Part shown: piece after piece, positions 22,851-32,026 of the stretch
Numbering within the stretch: position 1 is the stretch's first letter
Layout of the letters: each line of letters starts with the position of its first letter
Assembly (NCBI RefSeq): GCF_900188375.1
Contig: NZ_FZOO01000011.1
Location: forward strand, 1 to 64,000
DNA length: 64,000 bases
Reading direction: 5' to 3'
Source: Geodermatophilus pulveris
GTDB lineage: Bacteria > Actinomycetota > Actinomycetes > Mycobacteriales > Geodermatophilaceae
Translations under genes and position numbers: made by a program
Notes under the pieces: generated by a model
Database searches by the model: none
Told to the model about the DNA's origin: nothing
What the model saw: only the letters and a program-made list of their open reading frames with translations

Positions 22851-23108
22851 ATGGCACACAAGAAGGGCGCCTCGTCGTCCCGGAACGGCCGCGACTCCAA
22901 CGCCCAGCGCCTGGGCGTCAAGCGCTTCGGCGGCCAGGTCGTGAAGGCCGGCGAGATCATCGTCCGCCAGCGCGGCACCCACTTCCACCCGGGCCTGGGC
23001 GTCGGCCGCGGCAACGACGACACCCTGTTCGCGCTGCAGCCCGGCTCGGTCACCTTCGGCACCAAGCGGGGGCGCAAGACCGTCTCCATCACCGCCGTCG
23101 GCGCCTAG
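22851..23108 (+). CDS. rpmA: 50S ribosomal protein L27
   Basis: The 85-residue protein begins [16 protein letters not shown], the conserved flexible N-terminus that reaches the peptidyl-transferase centre, without the cleavable extension of Firmicutes. It ends in TAG. It is cotranscribed with rplU. Confidence 0.97.
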   Translation: MAHKKGASSSRNGRDSNAQRLGVKRFGGQVVKAGEIIVRQRGTHFHPGLGVGRGNDDTLFALQPGSVTFGTKRGRKTVSITAVGA

Positions 23109-23125
23109 GCACCCGCAGCTGACGC

Positions 23126-23162
23126 CCACGAGCGCACGGGCCCCCGGCCCGTGCGCTCGTGG
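23126..23162 (+). terminator. terminator of rplU-rpmA
   Basis: The perfect 15-bp arms CCACGAGCGCACGGG and CCCGTGCGCTCGTGG lie 17 bases after the rpmA stop. Confidence 0.8.
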
Positions 23163-23194
23163 CACGTGACAACGAGGAAAGAGGCGGCGCGGAC

Positions 23195-24682
23195 ATGGCC
23201 GCTTTCGTCGACCGCGTGGTCGTGCACGTGGCCGCCGGCAACGGCGGGCACGGGGTCGCGTCGGTCCACCGGGAGAAGTTCAAGCCCCTCGGCGGCCCCG
23301 ACGGGGGCAACGGCGGCAACGGCGGGGACGTCGTCCTCGAGGTCGACCCCAGCGTGCACACGCTGCTGGACTTCCACCACCGGCCGCACCAGAAGGCCGG
23401 CAACGGCCGCCCCGGCGAGGGCAGCAACCGGCACGGCGCCCGCGGGGAGGACCGCGTGCTGCGGGTCCCCGCCGGCACCGTGGTCAGCACCCCCGACGGC
23501 CGGGTGGTCGCCGACCTCATCGGCGCCGGCACCCGCGTCGTCCTCGCGCACGGCGGCAAGGGCGGCCTGGGCAACGCCGCGCTGGCCAACGCCCGCCGCA
23601 AGGCGCCCGGGTTCGCGCTGCTCGGCGAACCCGGCGAGGCTCTCGACGCGGTCATCGAGCTCAAGAGCATCGCCGACGTCGGCCTCGTCGGGTTCCCGTC
23701 GGCCGGCAAGTCCTCGCTGATCGCCGCCATGTCCGCGGCCCGGCCCAAGATCGCCGACTACCCGTTCACCACGCTGGTGCCCAACCTCGGCGTGGTCCGC
23801 GCCGGCGACACCGTCTTCACGATGGCCGACGTCCCCGGCCTGATCCCCGGCGCCTCGGAGGGCCGCGGGCTGGGCCTGGAGTTCCTCCGCCACATCGAGC
23901 GCTGCGCGGTCCTGGTGCACGTCGTCGACATGGCGACGATGGAGCCCGGCCGCGACCCGGAGAGCGACATCGAGGCCCTGCAGCACGAGCTGGCCCAGTA
24001 CCGCGCCGACCTCGTCGACCGGCTGCGGGTCGCCGTCCTCAACAAGGTGGACGTGCCCGACGGCCGGGAGCTGGTCGACCTGGTGCGCGAGCCGCTGGAG
24101 CAGCGCGGCCTGCAGGTGTTCCCGCTGAGCGCGGCGACCGGCGAGGGGCTGCGCGAGCTCGGCTTCGCGCTGGCCGCCGCCGTCGAGGAGCACCGGGCCG
24201 CGCTGCCCGAGCCCGAGCCGGTGCGGGTCACCCTCACCCCGCGCGCCGTCGACGACAGCGGCTTCACCGTCGCGCGCGACCCCGAGGACGACGGGGTGTT
24301 CGTCGTCCGCGGCGTCAAGCCCGAGCGCTGGGTGCGCCAGACCGACTTCACCAACGACGAGGCCGTCGGCTTCCTCGCCGACCGGCTCAACCGGCTCGGC
24401 GTCGAGGACGCGCTGGCCGAGGCCGGCGCGGAGGAGGGCGACACCATCGTCATCGGCGACGTCGCCTTCGACTTCGTCCCGACGCTGCTGGCCGGCACGC
24501 TCAGCGTCGAGGAGACCGCGGGACTCGGCGGGCGCGGCACCGACGCGCGCATCGACGCCCCGCACCGGGTGCGTGCCGAGGAGCGGCTGGCCGCCAAGAA
24601 GGCCCGCCGGGTGCCCTACGAGCTCAGCGAGGCGGCGCTTCCAGGGACGTGGACCGACGACGACCTGCCGCAGGACGACTGA
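23195..24682 (+). CDS. obgE: GTPase Obg, ribosome assembly and stress regulator
   Basis: The 495-residue protein has a glycine-rich Obg fold (residues 1-158), a G domain with [10 protein letters not shown], the DVPGLIPGA switch and NKVD near 289, and a C-terminal OCT domain (about 340-425) with an extra tail. The ATG at 23195 begins the conserved [12 protein letters not shown] and follows GAGG. The genes downstream (proB) and upstream (rpmA) are the conserved context. Confidence 0.96.
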   Translation: MAAFVDRVVVHVAAGNGGHGVASVHREKFKPLGGPDGGNGGNGGDVVLEVDPSVHTLLDFHHRPHQKAGNGRPGEGSNRHGARGEDRVLRVPAGTVVSTPDGRVVADLIGAGTRVVLAHGGKGGLGNAALANARRKAPGFALLGEPGEALDAVIELKSIADVGLVGFPSAGKSSLIAAMSAARPKIADYPFTTLVPNLGVVRAGDTVFTMADVPGLIPGASEGRGLGLEFLRHIERCAVLVHVVDMATMEPGRDPESDIEALQHELAQYRADLVDRLRVAVLNKVDVPDGRELVDLVREPLEQRGLQVFPLSAATGEGLRELGFALAAAVEEHRAALPEPEPVRVTLTPRAVDDSGFTVARDPEDDGVFVVRGVKPERWVRQTDFTNDEAVGFLADRLNRLGVEDALAEAGAEEGDTIVIGDVAFDFVPTLLAGTLSVEETAGLGGRGTDARIDAPHRVRAEERLAAKKARRVPYELSEAALPGTWTDDDLPQDD

Positions 24683-24684
24683 CC

Positions 24685-25800
24685 GTGCGCGCGGAGATCG
24701 GCGGCGCGCGGCGGGTCGTGGTCAAGGTCGGCTCCTCCTCGCTCACCACCGTGCCCGGCGGCCTGGACGAGGCCCGGCTCACCGCGCTGGTCGACGTCCT
24801 CGGGGCGGTGCACGCCGGGGGCCGGGAGGTCGTGCTGGTCTCCTCCGGCGCGATCGCCGCCGGCCTGGCCCCCCTCGGCGTCACCGGCCGCCCCCGGGAC
24901 CTCGCCACCGCCCAGGCCGCGGCCAGCGTCGGCCAGCTGCGGCTGGTGCAGACCTACGCCGACGCCTTCGCGCGGCACGACGTCACCGTCGGGCAGGTGC
25001 TGCTCACCGCCGACGACCTCACCCGGCGCAGCCACTACCGCAACGCCCAGCGCACCCTGGACCGGCTGCTCACCCTCGGGGTCTTGCCGATCGTCAACGA
25101 GAACGACACGGTGGCCACCGAGGAGATCCGGTTCGGCGACAACGACCGGCTGGCCGCCCTGGTCGCGCACGTGGCCCGGGCCGACGCGCTGCTGCTGCTC
25201 TCCGACGTCGACGGCGTCTACGACGGCGACCCGCGCCGCGGCCCCGCTCGGCTGCTGGACACCGTGCGGGACCCCGCCGACCTGGGCGAGGTGGTCCTCG
25301 GCACGGCCAGCCGCAACGGCGTGGGCACCGGCGGGATGGCCACCAAGGTGGAGGCCGCGCTGATCGCCGCGCGCTCCGGGGTGCCCGTCGTCGTCACCTC
25401 CACCGCCCAGGCCGCCGCCGCGCTGGCCGGGGGACCGGTGGGCACCCGGTTCGCCGTCATGGGGCCGCGGCCGCGCGCCCGGCAGTTCTGGCTGCGCTTC
25501 GCCACCCGGCCGCGCGGCCGGCTGGTGCTCGACGCGGGCGCGGTGCAGGCGGTGCGCGAGCGGCACGCCTCGCTGCTGCCCGCCGGCGTCACCGGCGTGG
25601 TGGGGGAGTTCCTCGCCGACGACCCGGTCGAGCTGGTCGGCCCGGACGGCGTCGTGGTCGCCCGCGGGCTGGTCGCCTACGACGCCCGCGAGCTGCCCCC
25701 GCTGCTGGGCCGCAAGACCGGCGACCTGGACCCGGAGTACCGCCGCGAGATCGTGCACCGCGACGAGATGGTGCTCCTCCGCCGCCCCGCGCTCGGCTGA
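24685..25800 (+). CDS. proB: glutamate 5-kinase
   Basis: The 371-residue enzyme has an amino-acid kinase domain (VVKVGSSSLT near residue 10; NENDTV near 137; SDVDGVYDGDPR near 173) and a C-terminal PUA domain from about 280. It phosphorylates glutamate in proline synthesis. It starts two bases after obg. Its pathway partner proA is about 14 kb downstream, although the two are normally adjacent. Confidence 0.96.
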   Translation: MRAEIGGARRVVVKVGSSSLTTVPGGLDEARLTALVDVLGAVHAGGREVVLVSSGAIAAGLAPLGVTGRPRDLATAQAAASVGQLRLVQTYADAFARHDVTVGQVLLTADDLTRRSHYRNAQRTLDRLLTLGVLPIVNENDTVATEEIRFGDNDRLAALVAHVARADALLLLSDVDGVYDGDPRRGPARLLDTVRDPADLGEVVLGTASRNGVGTGGMATKVEAALIAARSGVPVVVTSTAQAAAALAGGPVGTRFAVMGPRPRARQFWLRFATRPRGRLVLDAGAVQAVRERHASLLPAGVTGVVGEFLADDPVELVGPDGVVVARGLVAYDARELPPLLGRKTGDLDPEYRREIVHRDEMVLLRRPALG

Positions 25801-25858
25801 CCGCCCGGCGGGACCGGGCCGGTCGGGGCGGGGGAGGGGCTTGAGAGACTGCCGGACC

Positions 25859-26341
25859 GTGACGACCCGCCCGATCCGCGAGCTCGGCGACCCGGTCCTG
25901 CGCACGCCCGCCGACGAGGTGCGCAGCTTCGACCGGGAGCTGGCCGCGCTCGTCCGCGACCTGGAGGACACCGTCGCCGACCCCGGCCGCGCGGGGGTGG
26001 CCGCGCCGCAGATCGGCGTCGGCCTGCGGGTGTTCTCCTACAACGTGGACGGCGTCATCGGGCACGTGGTGAACCCGCGCATCGTCGAGCTGTCCGAGGA
26101 GACCCAGGACGGCGACGAGGGGTGCCTGTCCATCCCCGGCATCTGGGCGCCCACCGTGCGGGCGGTGCGCGCCGTCGTCGAGGGCGTGGACGTGCGCGGC
26201 GAGCCGCTGCGGCTGGAGGGCACCGGGCTCATGGCGCGGGCGCTGCAGCACGAGGTGGACCACCTCGACGGGAAGCTGTACCTCGACCGGCTCACCGGCG
26301 AGGCGCGCAAGGCCGCGCTCCGGGCACTGCGCGAGCGTTAG
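25859..26341 (+). CDS. def: peptide deformylase
   Basis: The 160-residue metalloenzyme has the three family motifs: GVAAPQIG near residue 46, EGCLSIPG near 87 with the metal-ligand Cys, and QHEVDHLDG near 131 with two His ligands and the catalytic Glu. It removes the N-formyl group from nascent proteins. The GTG start lacks a good Shine-Dalgarno. The stop is TAG. Confidence 0.95.
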   Translation: MTTRPIRELGDPVLRTPADEVRSFDRELAALVRDLEDTVADPGRAGVAAPQIGVGLRVFSYNVDGVIGHVVNPRIVELSEETQDGDEGCLSIPGIWAPTVRAVRAVVEGVDVRGEPLRLEGTGLMARALQHEVDHLDGKLYLDRLTGEARKAALRALRER

Positions 26342-26364
26342 GCCACCCCGCTACGGTCGCGGCC

Positions 26365-27147
26365 GTGACCGACCTCGCCACCCGCGCCCGCACCCTGCTC
26401 GACCTGCACACGGCCCCGGAGATCCTCGTCCTCGCCAACGTGTGGGACGTCGTCTCCGCCCGGGTGGTGGCCGCCACCGACGGCGTCCGGGCGCTGGCCA
26501 CGGCCAGCCACGGCATCGCGTCCACCTTCGGCTACCCGGACGGCGAGCACATCCCGCTGGACCTGCACCTGGACATGGTGGCCCGCATCGCCGCCGCCGT
26601 GGACCTGCCGGTGAGCATGGACATGGAGGCCGGCTACGGGGACCCCGGCGAGACCACCCGCCGCGCGCTCGCGGCCGGCGTCGTGGGCGGCAACCTCGAG
26701 GACCAGCTGCGGCCCCTGGACGAGGCGGTGGCCGCGGTCGAGGCGGTGCTGCGCGCCGGCCGGGACGCCGGCGTCGACTTCGTGCTCAACGCCCGCACCG
26801 ACACCTTCGTGCGCGCCGCCGCCGACGCCGACCGCGGCGAGCTGGTCGCCGAGACCGTCCGCCGGGGACGGGCCTTCCTGGAGGCGGGGGCCCCGGTGGT
26901 CTTCGTGCCCCGGCTGGTCGACCGCGAGGAGATCGCCGCCGTGGTCGAGGGCCTCGGGCGCAACCGGCTGACCCTGATCAGCGTCCCCGGCACCTCGCTG
27001 CCCGCCCGGGAGATGCAGGAGCTCGGCGTGGCCCGCGTGTCCACCGGCCCGTTCACCCAGCGGGTGGCGCTGACCGCCCTGCAGGACGCCGCGGCCGGCA
27101 TGGTCGCCGGCGGGACCCTGCCGGCCGGGACCCGCGCCCTCAACTGA
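26365..27147 (+). CDS. isocitrate lyase / PEP mutase family protein
   Basis: The 260-residue TIM-barrel protein has the ICL/PEPM family pattern: NVWDVVSARV near residue 26, SMDMEAGYGDP near 80 (metal site), GNLEDQ near 109 and NARTDTF near 134. Close relatives include carboxyphosphonoenolpyruvate mutase-like and methylisocitrate-lyase-like enzymes. The classic lyase KKCGH motif is absent, so the substrate is uncertain. TACGGT at 26352-26357 lies seven bases before the GTG, which suggests a leaderless start. Confidence 0.85.
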   Translation: MTDLATRARTLLDLHTAPEILVLANVWDVVSARVVAATDGVRALATASHGIASTFGYPDGEHIPLDLHLDMVARIAAAVDLPVSMDMEAGYGDPGETTRRALAAGVVGGNLEDQLRPLDEAVAAVEAVLRAGRDAGVDFVLNARTDTFVRAAADADRGELVAETVRRGRAFLEAGAPVVFVPRLVDREEIAAVVEGLGRNRLTLISVPGTSLPAREMQELGVARVSTGPFTQRVALTALQDAAAGMVAGGTLPAGTRALN

Positions 27148-27152
27148 ACGGA

Positions 27153-27210
27153 GGCCCCCTCGCCCCCACCGCTCGCGGCGGCCCCTGCGAGGGCGTCGGG
27201 CGAGGGGGCC
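27153..27210. terminator. bidirectional terminator between convergent genes
   Basis: The perfect 13-bp arms GGCCCCCTCGCCC and GGGCGAGGGGGCC enclose a second small stem. It separates the PEP-mutase-family gene from the reverse-strand remnant. Confidence 0.75.
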
Positions 27211-27218
27211 GTGCCCTC

Positions 27219-27444
27219 CCTCGGACGGTCACGCCGGTCCGCGGCAGCACCAGGCCGCGGACCTCGAACTCGGTGACCACCGAGGGCGGAGCTGGCCGAC
27301 CGTCCAGACCTCGGCGAGCACCGGCCCGACCACCTCGCGGGTCCCGCGCTCGAGCTGCGCGCGCGACTCCCACACCTCGACCACCTGGACCCCGTCGTAG
27401 AGCTCGACCGGTGCTGCGACGTCGAACACCACACCCAGGGTCAC
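27219..27444 (-). pseudogene. frameshifted, internally deleted remnant of a small (~100 aa) protein gene
   Basis: From the GTG at 27444 the frame reads VVFDVAAPVELYDG, then VQVVEVWESRAQLERG and REVVGPVLAEV. It then loses homology-like character; the continuation SVVTEFEVRGLVLPR is found one frame over. The layout suggests a gene of about 100 codons that lost a central part and suffered a frameshift near 27295. It starts inside the stop of the upstream mycothiol-enzyme gene (4-base overlap). The family is not named with confidence. Confidence 0.55.
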
Positions 27445-28097
27445 GACGTCCCCCTCCTCTCCTCCCGGCGACCCGGTGTCGCCGGCAGCCGTCGCACCCC
27501 CTCACCGGCGAGCCGGTGCACCGTGGCGGTGCGGCCGGTGAGCAGGAGCAGCAGGTCGCCGGTCGTGCCCTCCACCGGCGCCCCCTCGCCCAGCACCAGG
27601 TCGCCGTCCGTGGCTCGCAGCTGCAGGCCGACCAGCCGCCTCCGGGCCCGGAACGGGAAACCCGTCGCCCAGACCCGCCGCGCCGCCATGGCGGCCGGGG
27701 CGGGCGGCACCGGTCGCGCCCGGCCCAGCGGTACGGCGATGTCCTGACCGTGCACGAGGACGTCGGTGAGCGGCTCGACCGGACCGACCATCGGTGCCCG
27801 CCGCCGCGAGCCGACCATCGCCCGCAGCCGCCGGCTGCACTCCTCCGGCGGCAGCGGACCGGCGCGCAGCGCCGCGTCGCGGACCATCCGGTCGAAGCTG
27901 CCGCCGGCTCGAACGGCGGCGACGAGGGCCTCCCGGTACCCCATGTGCGCCTGGGTCAGGTGGGCCGCCACGTCCCGCACCCGCCAACCGGCGCACAGGG
28001 ACGGCGCCTCCCACTCGGCGGGGGAGAGGTCGTCGAGCAGGTCGGCCAGGCTCGCCCGCTGGGTGTCGGTGCTCCGCCACACGTCGCCGACGTCCAT
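27441..28097 (-). CDS. maleylpyruvate isomerase family mycothiol-dependent enzyme
   Basis: The 218-residue DinB-like helical bundle has the MDMPI N-terminal pattern (LSPAEWEAPSLCAGWRVRDVAAHL, residues 23-46) with metal-ligand His45. A later HGQDIAVPLGR segment near 133 is also typical. These proteins use mycothiol, the thiol of actinobacteria; the specific substrate is unknown. It is divergent from a marR gene with a shared operator-like palindrome, so control by that regulator is likely. Confidence 0.82.
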   Translation of the reverse strand: MDVGDVWRSTDTQRASLADLLDDLSPAEWEAPSLCAGWRVRDVAAHLTQAHMGYREALVAAVRAGGSFDRMVRDAALRAGPLPPEECSRRLRAMVGSRRRAPMVGPVEPLTDVLVHGQDIAVPLGRARPVPPAPAAMAARRVWATGFPFRARRRLVGLQLRATDGDLVLGEGAPVEGTTGDLLLLLTGRTATVHRLAGEGVRRLPATPGRREERRGTS

Positions 28098-28116
28098 GAC
28101 CCCTCCACCGAGGTTG

Positions 28117-28136
28117 GTACGATGCTCGTACTAGTA
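28117..28136. promoter_or_regulatory. MarR-type operator between divergent genes
   Basis: GTACGATGCTCGTAC (28117-28131) is a perfect 6-3-6 palindrome, and TACTAGTA overlaps it. It sits midway between the divergent starts at 28097 and 28170, the expected place for a MarR autoregulatory site. Confidence 0.6.
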
Positions 28137-28169
28137 AGTCAGAGAGACTGACCATCGTCAAGGGGTGCC

Positions 28170-28604
28170 GTGACCGACCGCCAGAACCTCGGGCTGCTCT
28201 GCTTCTACCCGTCCCGGGCGATGGAGGCCCGGCTCATGCAGGAGCTGGTCGCCGCCGGATTCGACGACATCACCACGGCGCAGGGGCGCATCGCCGCCCG
28301 GATCGGCCCGCACGGCACCCGGCTCACCGACCTGGCCGCGCAGGCCCTGGTGACCAAGCAGACCGCGAACCACCTGGTCGACCAGCTGCAGCGGGCCGGC
28401 TACGTGCACCGGGTCCCCGATCCGACCGACGGGCGGGCGCGGCTGGTGCAGATGGCCGAGCGTGGCCGGGCCGCCGTGGCGCTCGCCCGCCGGGTCGAGG
28501 CCGAGGTCGAGGCAGAGTGGACGGCGCACCTCGGGGAGGAGGCCACCGCGCAGCTGCGCGCGGCCCTCGAACGGCTCCGGGAGGTCACCGACCCGTACCG
28601 CTGA
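28170..28604 (+). CDS. MarR family transcriptional regulator
   Basis: The 144-residue protein has a winged-helix core: recognition segment LVTKQTANHLVDQLQRAGYV (residues 68-88) and wing RVPDPTDGRARLVQM. It presumably represses itself and the divergent mycothiol-enzyme operon. The ligand is unknown. Confidence 0.9.
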   Translation: MTDRQNLGLLCFYPSRAMEARLMQELVAAGFDDITTAQGRIAARIGPHGTRLTDLAAQALVTKQTANHLVDQLQRAGYVHRVPDPTDGRARLVQMAERGRAAVALARRVEAEVEAEWTAHLGEEATAQLRAALERLREVTDPYR

Positions 28605-28649
28605 AGCGGGCCACTGGGCAGGAGCGGCCTCGGCCCCCGCCTGCACTGA

Positions 28650-28671
28650 TGAGCATCGTTCCCAGTAGCGT
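28650..28671 (+). promoter_or_regulatory. pacL-ctpC promoter with Zur-box-like sequence
   Basis: TAGCGT (28666-28671) is a likely -10. Immediately upstream, TGAGCATCGTTCCCA (28650-28664) resembles the two zinc-regulon palindromes of this window (TGAGAACGATTCCCA and TGAGAATCATTCTCC) but is less symmetric. It may bind Zur or another metal sensor; this is inference. Confidence 0.4.
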
Positions 28672-28707
28672 CGGGACGAGGTCCGGCGAGGTCAGTGGAG
28701 GGGCACA

Positions 28708-29028
28708 GTGGCGGAGTCTGAACACACCGGGCGGCGGGGCGCGGGCGCGGGGCGCCTGGTCCGCAAGGCGGCGGGCGTGGTCGCGACCGGGGTGACCGGC
28801 GTGCTCGTCGTCCGCCTGGTCGAGGGGCGGGAGCCGGGCAGCCTGCCCCGCAAGGTCGCCGTCCGGGTCACCCGCTGGGGCATCGTGGGCACCCGGCGGG
28901 CCGAGGCCGCCGTCGAGCGGGCCCGGCTGGCCGCCGGCGACGTCCGCGCGCAGGCCTACGCCGACCTCGGCGAGCAGGCCCCGCCCCCGGCCAGCCGCGG
29001 CGCCGGCGGCCACGACCACCCGCACTGA
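28708..29028 (+). CDS. DUF1490 / PacL-like small membrane metallochaperone
   Basis: The 106-residue protein has one N-terminal membrane helix (AAGVVATGVTGVLVVRLV, residues 21-38), a basic and amphipathic middle, and an Asp/His C-terminus ending GGHDHPH. In mycobacteria PacL1 (DUF1490) precedes the P-ATPase CtpC, forms membrane platforms with it and binds zinc through a C-terminal Asp/His motif. The same gene order and a comparable tail are seen here. GGAGGGG precedes the GTG, and the stop overlaps the ATPase ATG by one base. Confidence 0.88.
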   Translation: MAESEHTGRRGAGAGRLVRKAAGVVATGVTGVLVVRLVEGREPGSLPRKVAVRVTRWGIVGTRRAEAAVERARLAAGDVRAQAYADLGEQAPPPASRGAGGHDHPH

Positions 29029-31220
29029 TGCAGCCGGTCGTCGTCGCCCCGGTCGTCGTCACGGACGCCGGGGGGCGGGTGCGCCTGGCCGTGCCCTGGC
29101 TGACCGGCTCGCCGTCGCGGGCGGTGCTCGCCGAGGACCGGCTGGACGACGTCCCCGGCGTGCTGGCCGTGCAGGCCTTCCCGGTCACCGGGCACGTCGT
29201 GGTGTGGGCCGGCGCCGGCACCGACCGCGCCCGCCTGCTGGAGGAGGTGGCCGCGGTGGCCGCGGCCCCGGCCGACGCGCCGGTCGCCCGCGCCCCCCGC
29301 TCGGCCGACGTCGCCAACCGGGAGCTGGTGCGCATCGCCGTGGGCGGCGCGGCCCTGCTGCTGCTCGGCGTCCGCCGCTACGGGCTGGGCCGCCCCCCGG
29401 CGCTGTCGCCGCGCAGCCGGTTCGCCGTGTCCGCGGTCACCGTCTTCACCGGCTTCCCGTTCGCCAAGGGGGCGCTGGGCGCCCTGGCCGGCCGGCGCAC
29501 CGCGGGCACCGACGCCCTGGTCACCGCCGCCACCGTGGCCAGCCTGCTGCTGCGCGAGAACGTCGTCGCCCTCACCGTGCTGTGGCTGCTCAACATCGGC
29601 GAGTGGCTGCAGACGCTCACCCTGCGCCGCACCCGGCGGGCCATCTCCGCGCTGCTGGCCGGCGCGGAGACCACCGCCTGGGTGCGGCTGCCCGACGGCA
29701 CCGAGGTGCAGGTCGACCTGGCCCGCCTGCAGGTCGGCGACCTCGTGGTGCTGCACGACCAGGTCACCGTGCCGGTCGACGGCGAGGTGGTGGAGGGCGC
29801 CGGCGTCGTCGACCAGGCGGCGATCACCGGCGAGCCGCTGCCGGCGGCGAAGGCCGTGGGCGACCGGGTGCACGCCGGGTCGGTGAACCTGCGCGGCCGG
29901 CTGGTGGTGCGCGCCTCGGCCACCGGCGAGGACACCGCCATCGGCCGGATCATCGCCCGGGTGGAGCGGGCGCAGGACGACCGCGCGCCGATCCAGACGG
30001 TGGGGGAGACCTTCTCCCGCCGCTTCGTGCCCGCCTCCTTCGCGCTGGCCACCCTGACCTGGCTGGTCACCGGCGACGTCCGCCGCGCGATGACCATGCT
30101 GCTCATCGCCTGCCCCTGCGCGGTCGGGCTGTCCACGCCCACCGCGGTCAGCGCGGCCATCGGCAACGGCGCCTCCCGCGGCGTGCTCATCAAGGGCGGC
30201 GCCCACCTGGAGGCGGCCGGGCGGGTCGACGCCGTCGTCTTCGACAAGACCGGCACGCTCACCGTGGGCCGCCCGGTGGTCACCAACGTCGTCTCCTTCA
30301 GCGACCGCTGGTCGCCGGAGCAGGTGCTCGGCTACGCGGCCAGCTCCGAGGTGCACTCCCGGCACCCGCTGGCGCAGGCGGTCATCCGCTCCACCGAGGA
30401 GCGGCACATCCACATCCCGCCGCACGAGGAGTGCGAGGTGCTGCTCGGCCTGGGCATGCGCACCCAGGCCGACGGGCGGGTGCTGCTGCTCGGCAGCGAG
30501 GCGCTCATGGCCAGCGAGGGCGTCGCCGTCGGCGACGAGGCGCTGGACTGGCTGACCCGGCTCCGCGAGGCCACCGAGACCCCGCTCCTGCTGGCCGTGG
30601 ACGGCGAGCTGGTCGGGCTGGTCAGCCTGCGCGACGAGCTGCGGCCGGAGGCCCGCGCGGTGGTCGACGCGCTGCGCGCCGACGGGGTGCGCCGGGTGGT
30701 CATGCTCACCGGCGACCACCGGACGGCGGCCGCCGCCGTCGCCGCGGCGCTCGACATCGACGAGTGGCGGGCCGAGACGCTGCCCGAGCACAAGCAGGAC
30801 GTCGTCGACCGGCTGCGCGCCGAGGGGCACACCGTGGCCGTGGTCGGCGACGGCACCAACGACGCCCCGGCGCTGGCCGCCGCCGACATCGGCATCGCGA
30901 TGGGGCTGTCCGGCACCGACGTCGCCGTCGAGACCGCCGACGTGGCGCTGGTCGGCGACGACCTGCGGCACCTGCTGGACCTGCGCCAGCTCGGCGGGCG
31001 CACCCTGGACGTGGTCCGGCAGAACTACGGCATGTCGATCGCGGTCAACGGCGCCGGGCTGCTCGCCGGCGCCGGCGGGGCGCTGTCCCCGGTGCTGGCC
31101 GCCGTCCTGCACAACGCCTCGTCGGTGGCGGTGGCGCTCAACTCCTCGCGGCTGGTCCGCTACCGCGGCGTCCGGCGGGCCGACCCCCGGATCGAGCCCG
31201 ACGGGGTCGGGCCGTCGTGA
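29028..31220 (+). CDS. ctpC: heavy-metal P1B-type ATPase, CtpC-like
   Basis: The 730-residue pump has the transmembrane metal motif CPC (Cys362, Cys364), phosphorylated Asp406 in DKTGTLT, the P1B HP motif (SRHPLAQ) and the hinge GDGTNDAPAL. The N-terminus is not a canonical CxxC heavy-metal domain. With the PacL-like partner it resembles mycobacterial CtpC, which protects against zinc and has also been linked to manganese. The metal here is inferred, not shown. It is translationally coupled to both neighbours (TGATG upstream, GTGA downstream). Confidence 0.9.
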   Translation: MQPVVVAPVVVTDAGGRVRLAVPWLTGSPSRAVLAEDRLDDVPGVLAVQAFPVTGHVVVWAGAGTDRARLLEEVAAVAAAPADAPVARAPRSADVANRELVRIAVGGAALLLLGVRRYGLGRPPALSPRSRFAVSAVTVFTGFPFAKGALGALAGRRTAGTDALVTAATVASLLLRENVVALTVLWLLNIGEWLQTLTLRRTRRAISALLAGAETTAWVRLPDGTEVQVDLARLQVGDLVVLHDQVTVPVDGEVVEGAGVVDQAAITGEPLPAAKAVGDRVHAGSVNLRGRLVVRASATGEDTAIGRIIARVERAQDDRAPIQTVGETFSRRFVPASFALATLTWLVTGDVRRAMTMLLIACPCAVGLSTPTAVSAAIGNGASRGVLIKGGAHLEAAGRVDAVVFDKTGTLTVGRPVVTNVVSFSDRWSPEQVLGYAASSEVHSRHPLAQAVIRSTEERHIHIPPHEECEVLLGLGMRTQADGRVLLLGSEALMASEGVAVGDEALDWLTRLREATETPLLLAVDGELVGLVSLRDELRPEARAVVDALRADGVRRVVMLTGDHRTAAAAVAAALDIDEWRAETLPEHKQDVVDRLRAEGHTVAVVGDGTNDAPALAAADIGIAMGLSGTDVAVETADVALVGDDLRHLLDLRQLGGRTLDVVRQNYGMSIAVNGAGLLAGAGGALSPVLAAVLHNASSVAVALNSSRLVRYRGVRRADPRIEPDGVGPS

Positions 31221-32026
31221 CCGCGGCCGAGCCGTCGCCCGCCCGCTGGGCCGGGGCCTCCGACGACGCGGCGGCCGACTTCGCCCGGCTCGGCCCGCTG
31301 CTGTGGGACCCGGTCGGGCGGGCCACCGTGGCCGCGGTCGACCTGCGGCCCGGGCAGCGGGTGCTCGACGCCTGCTGCGGGGACGGCGCATCGGCGGTGC
31401 CCGCGGCGCACGCCGTCGGGTCTCCCGGGCACGTGGACGCCGTCGACCTGTCCCCGGTGATGGTCGGCCTGCTGCGCCGCCGCGCCGGCGACCTGCCGCA
31501 GCTGACCGGCACCGCCGCCGACGTCACCACGTGGGCGGGGGAGGGCTACGACGCCGTGCTGTGCGTGCTCGGCGCGTTCTCCCTCCCCGACATGGACGCC
31601 GGCACCGCGCACCTGGTGCGGCGCCCGCGGCCCGGCGGCCTGGTCTCGGTCACCTCCTGGCGGCCCGGCGCCATGGTCGCGCCCGGGATGGCGCTGGCCC
31701 GCGCGGTGGCCCGCGAGCGCGGCGAGCCGGTGCCCGGCGACCCGCCCCGCGGGCGGCTGCAGGAGCTCGGCGCGCCGGACGCGCTGGCCGGCTGGTTCGC
31801 CGGCCGCGGCGCGGCCGGCGTCGAGGTCACCACCGTGCCGCACACCCTGCCGGCGACCGACGACGCGCTGTGGCTGCTGGTCCTGGGCTCGGCGTTCCGC
31901 GGCATGCTGGCCGGCCTGGACGACGACGCGGTCGGCCGGGTGCGGGCCGACTACCTCGGGCAGCTGGCCGGCGGGCCGCCGGTGGACGCGACCACGCTGG
32001 TCGCCGTCGGCTCCCGCGCGGGCTGA
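31217..32026 (+). CDS. SAM-dependent class I methyltransferase
   Basis: The 269-residue protein has a Rossmann methyltransferase core: RVLDACCGDGASAVPAA (motif I, near residue 49), VDAVDLSPVM (acidic loop) and YDAVLCVLGAFSLPD. It starts inside the ctpC stop codon (GTGA), so it is the third gene of the metal operon. The substrate is unknown. Confidence 0.85.
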   Translation: MTAAEPSPARWAGASDDAAADFARLGPLLWDPVGRATVAAVDLRPGQRVLDACCGDGASAVPAAHAVGSPGHVDAVDLSPVMVGLLRRRAGDLPQLTGTAADVTTWAGEGYDAVLCVLGAFSLPDMDAGTAHLVRRPRPGGLVSVTSWRPGAMVAPGMALARAVARERGEPVPGDPPRGRLQELGAPDALAGWFAGRGAAGVEVTTVPHTLPATDDALWLLVLGSAFRGMLAGLDDDAVGRVRADYLGQLAGGPPVDATTLVAVGSRAG

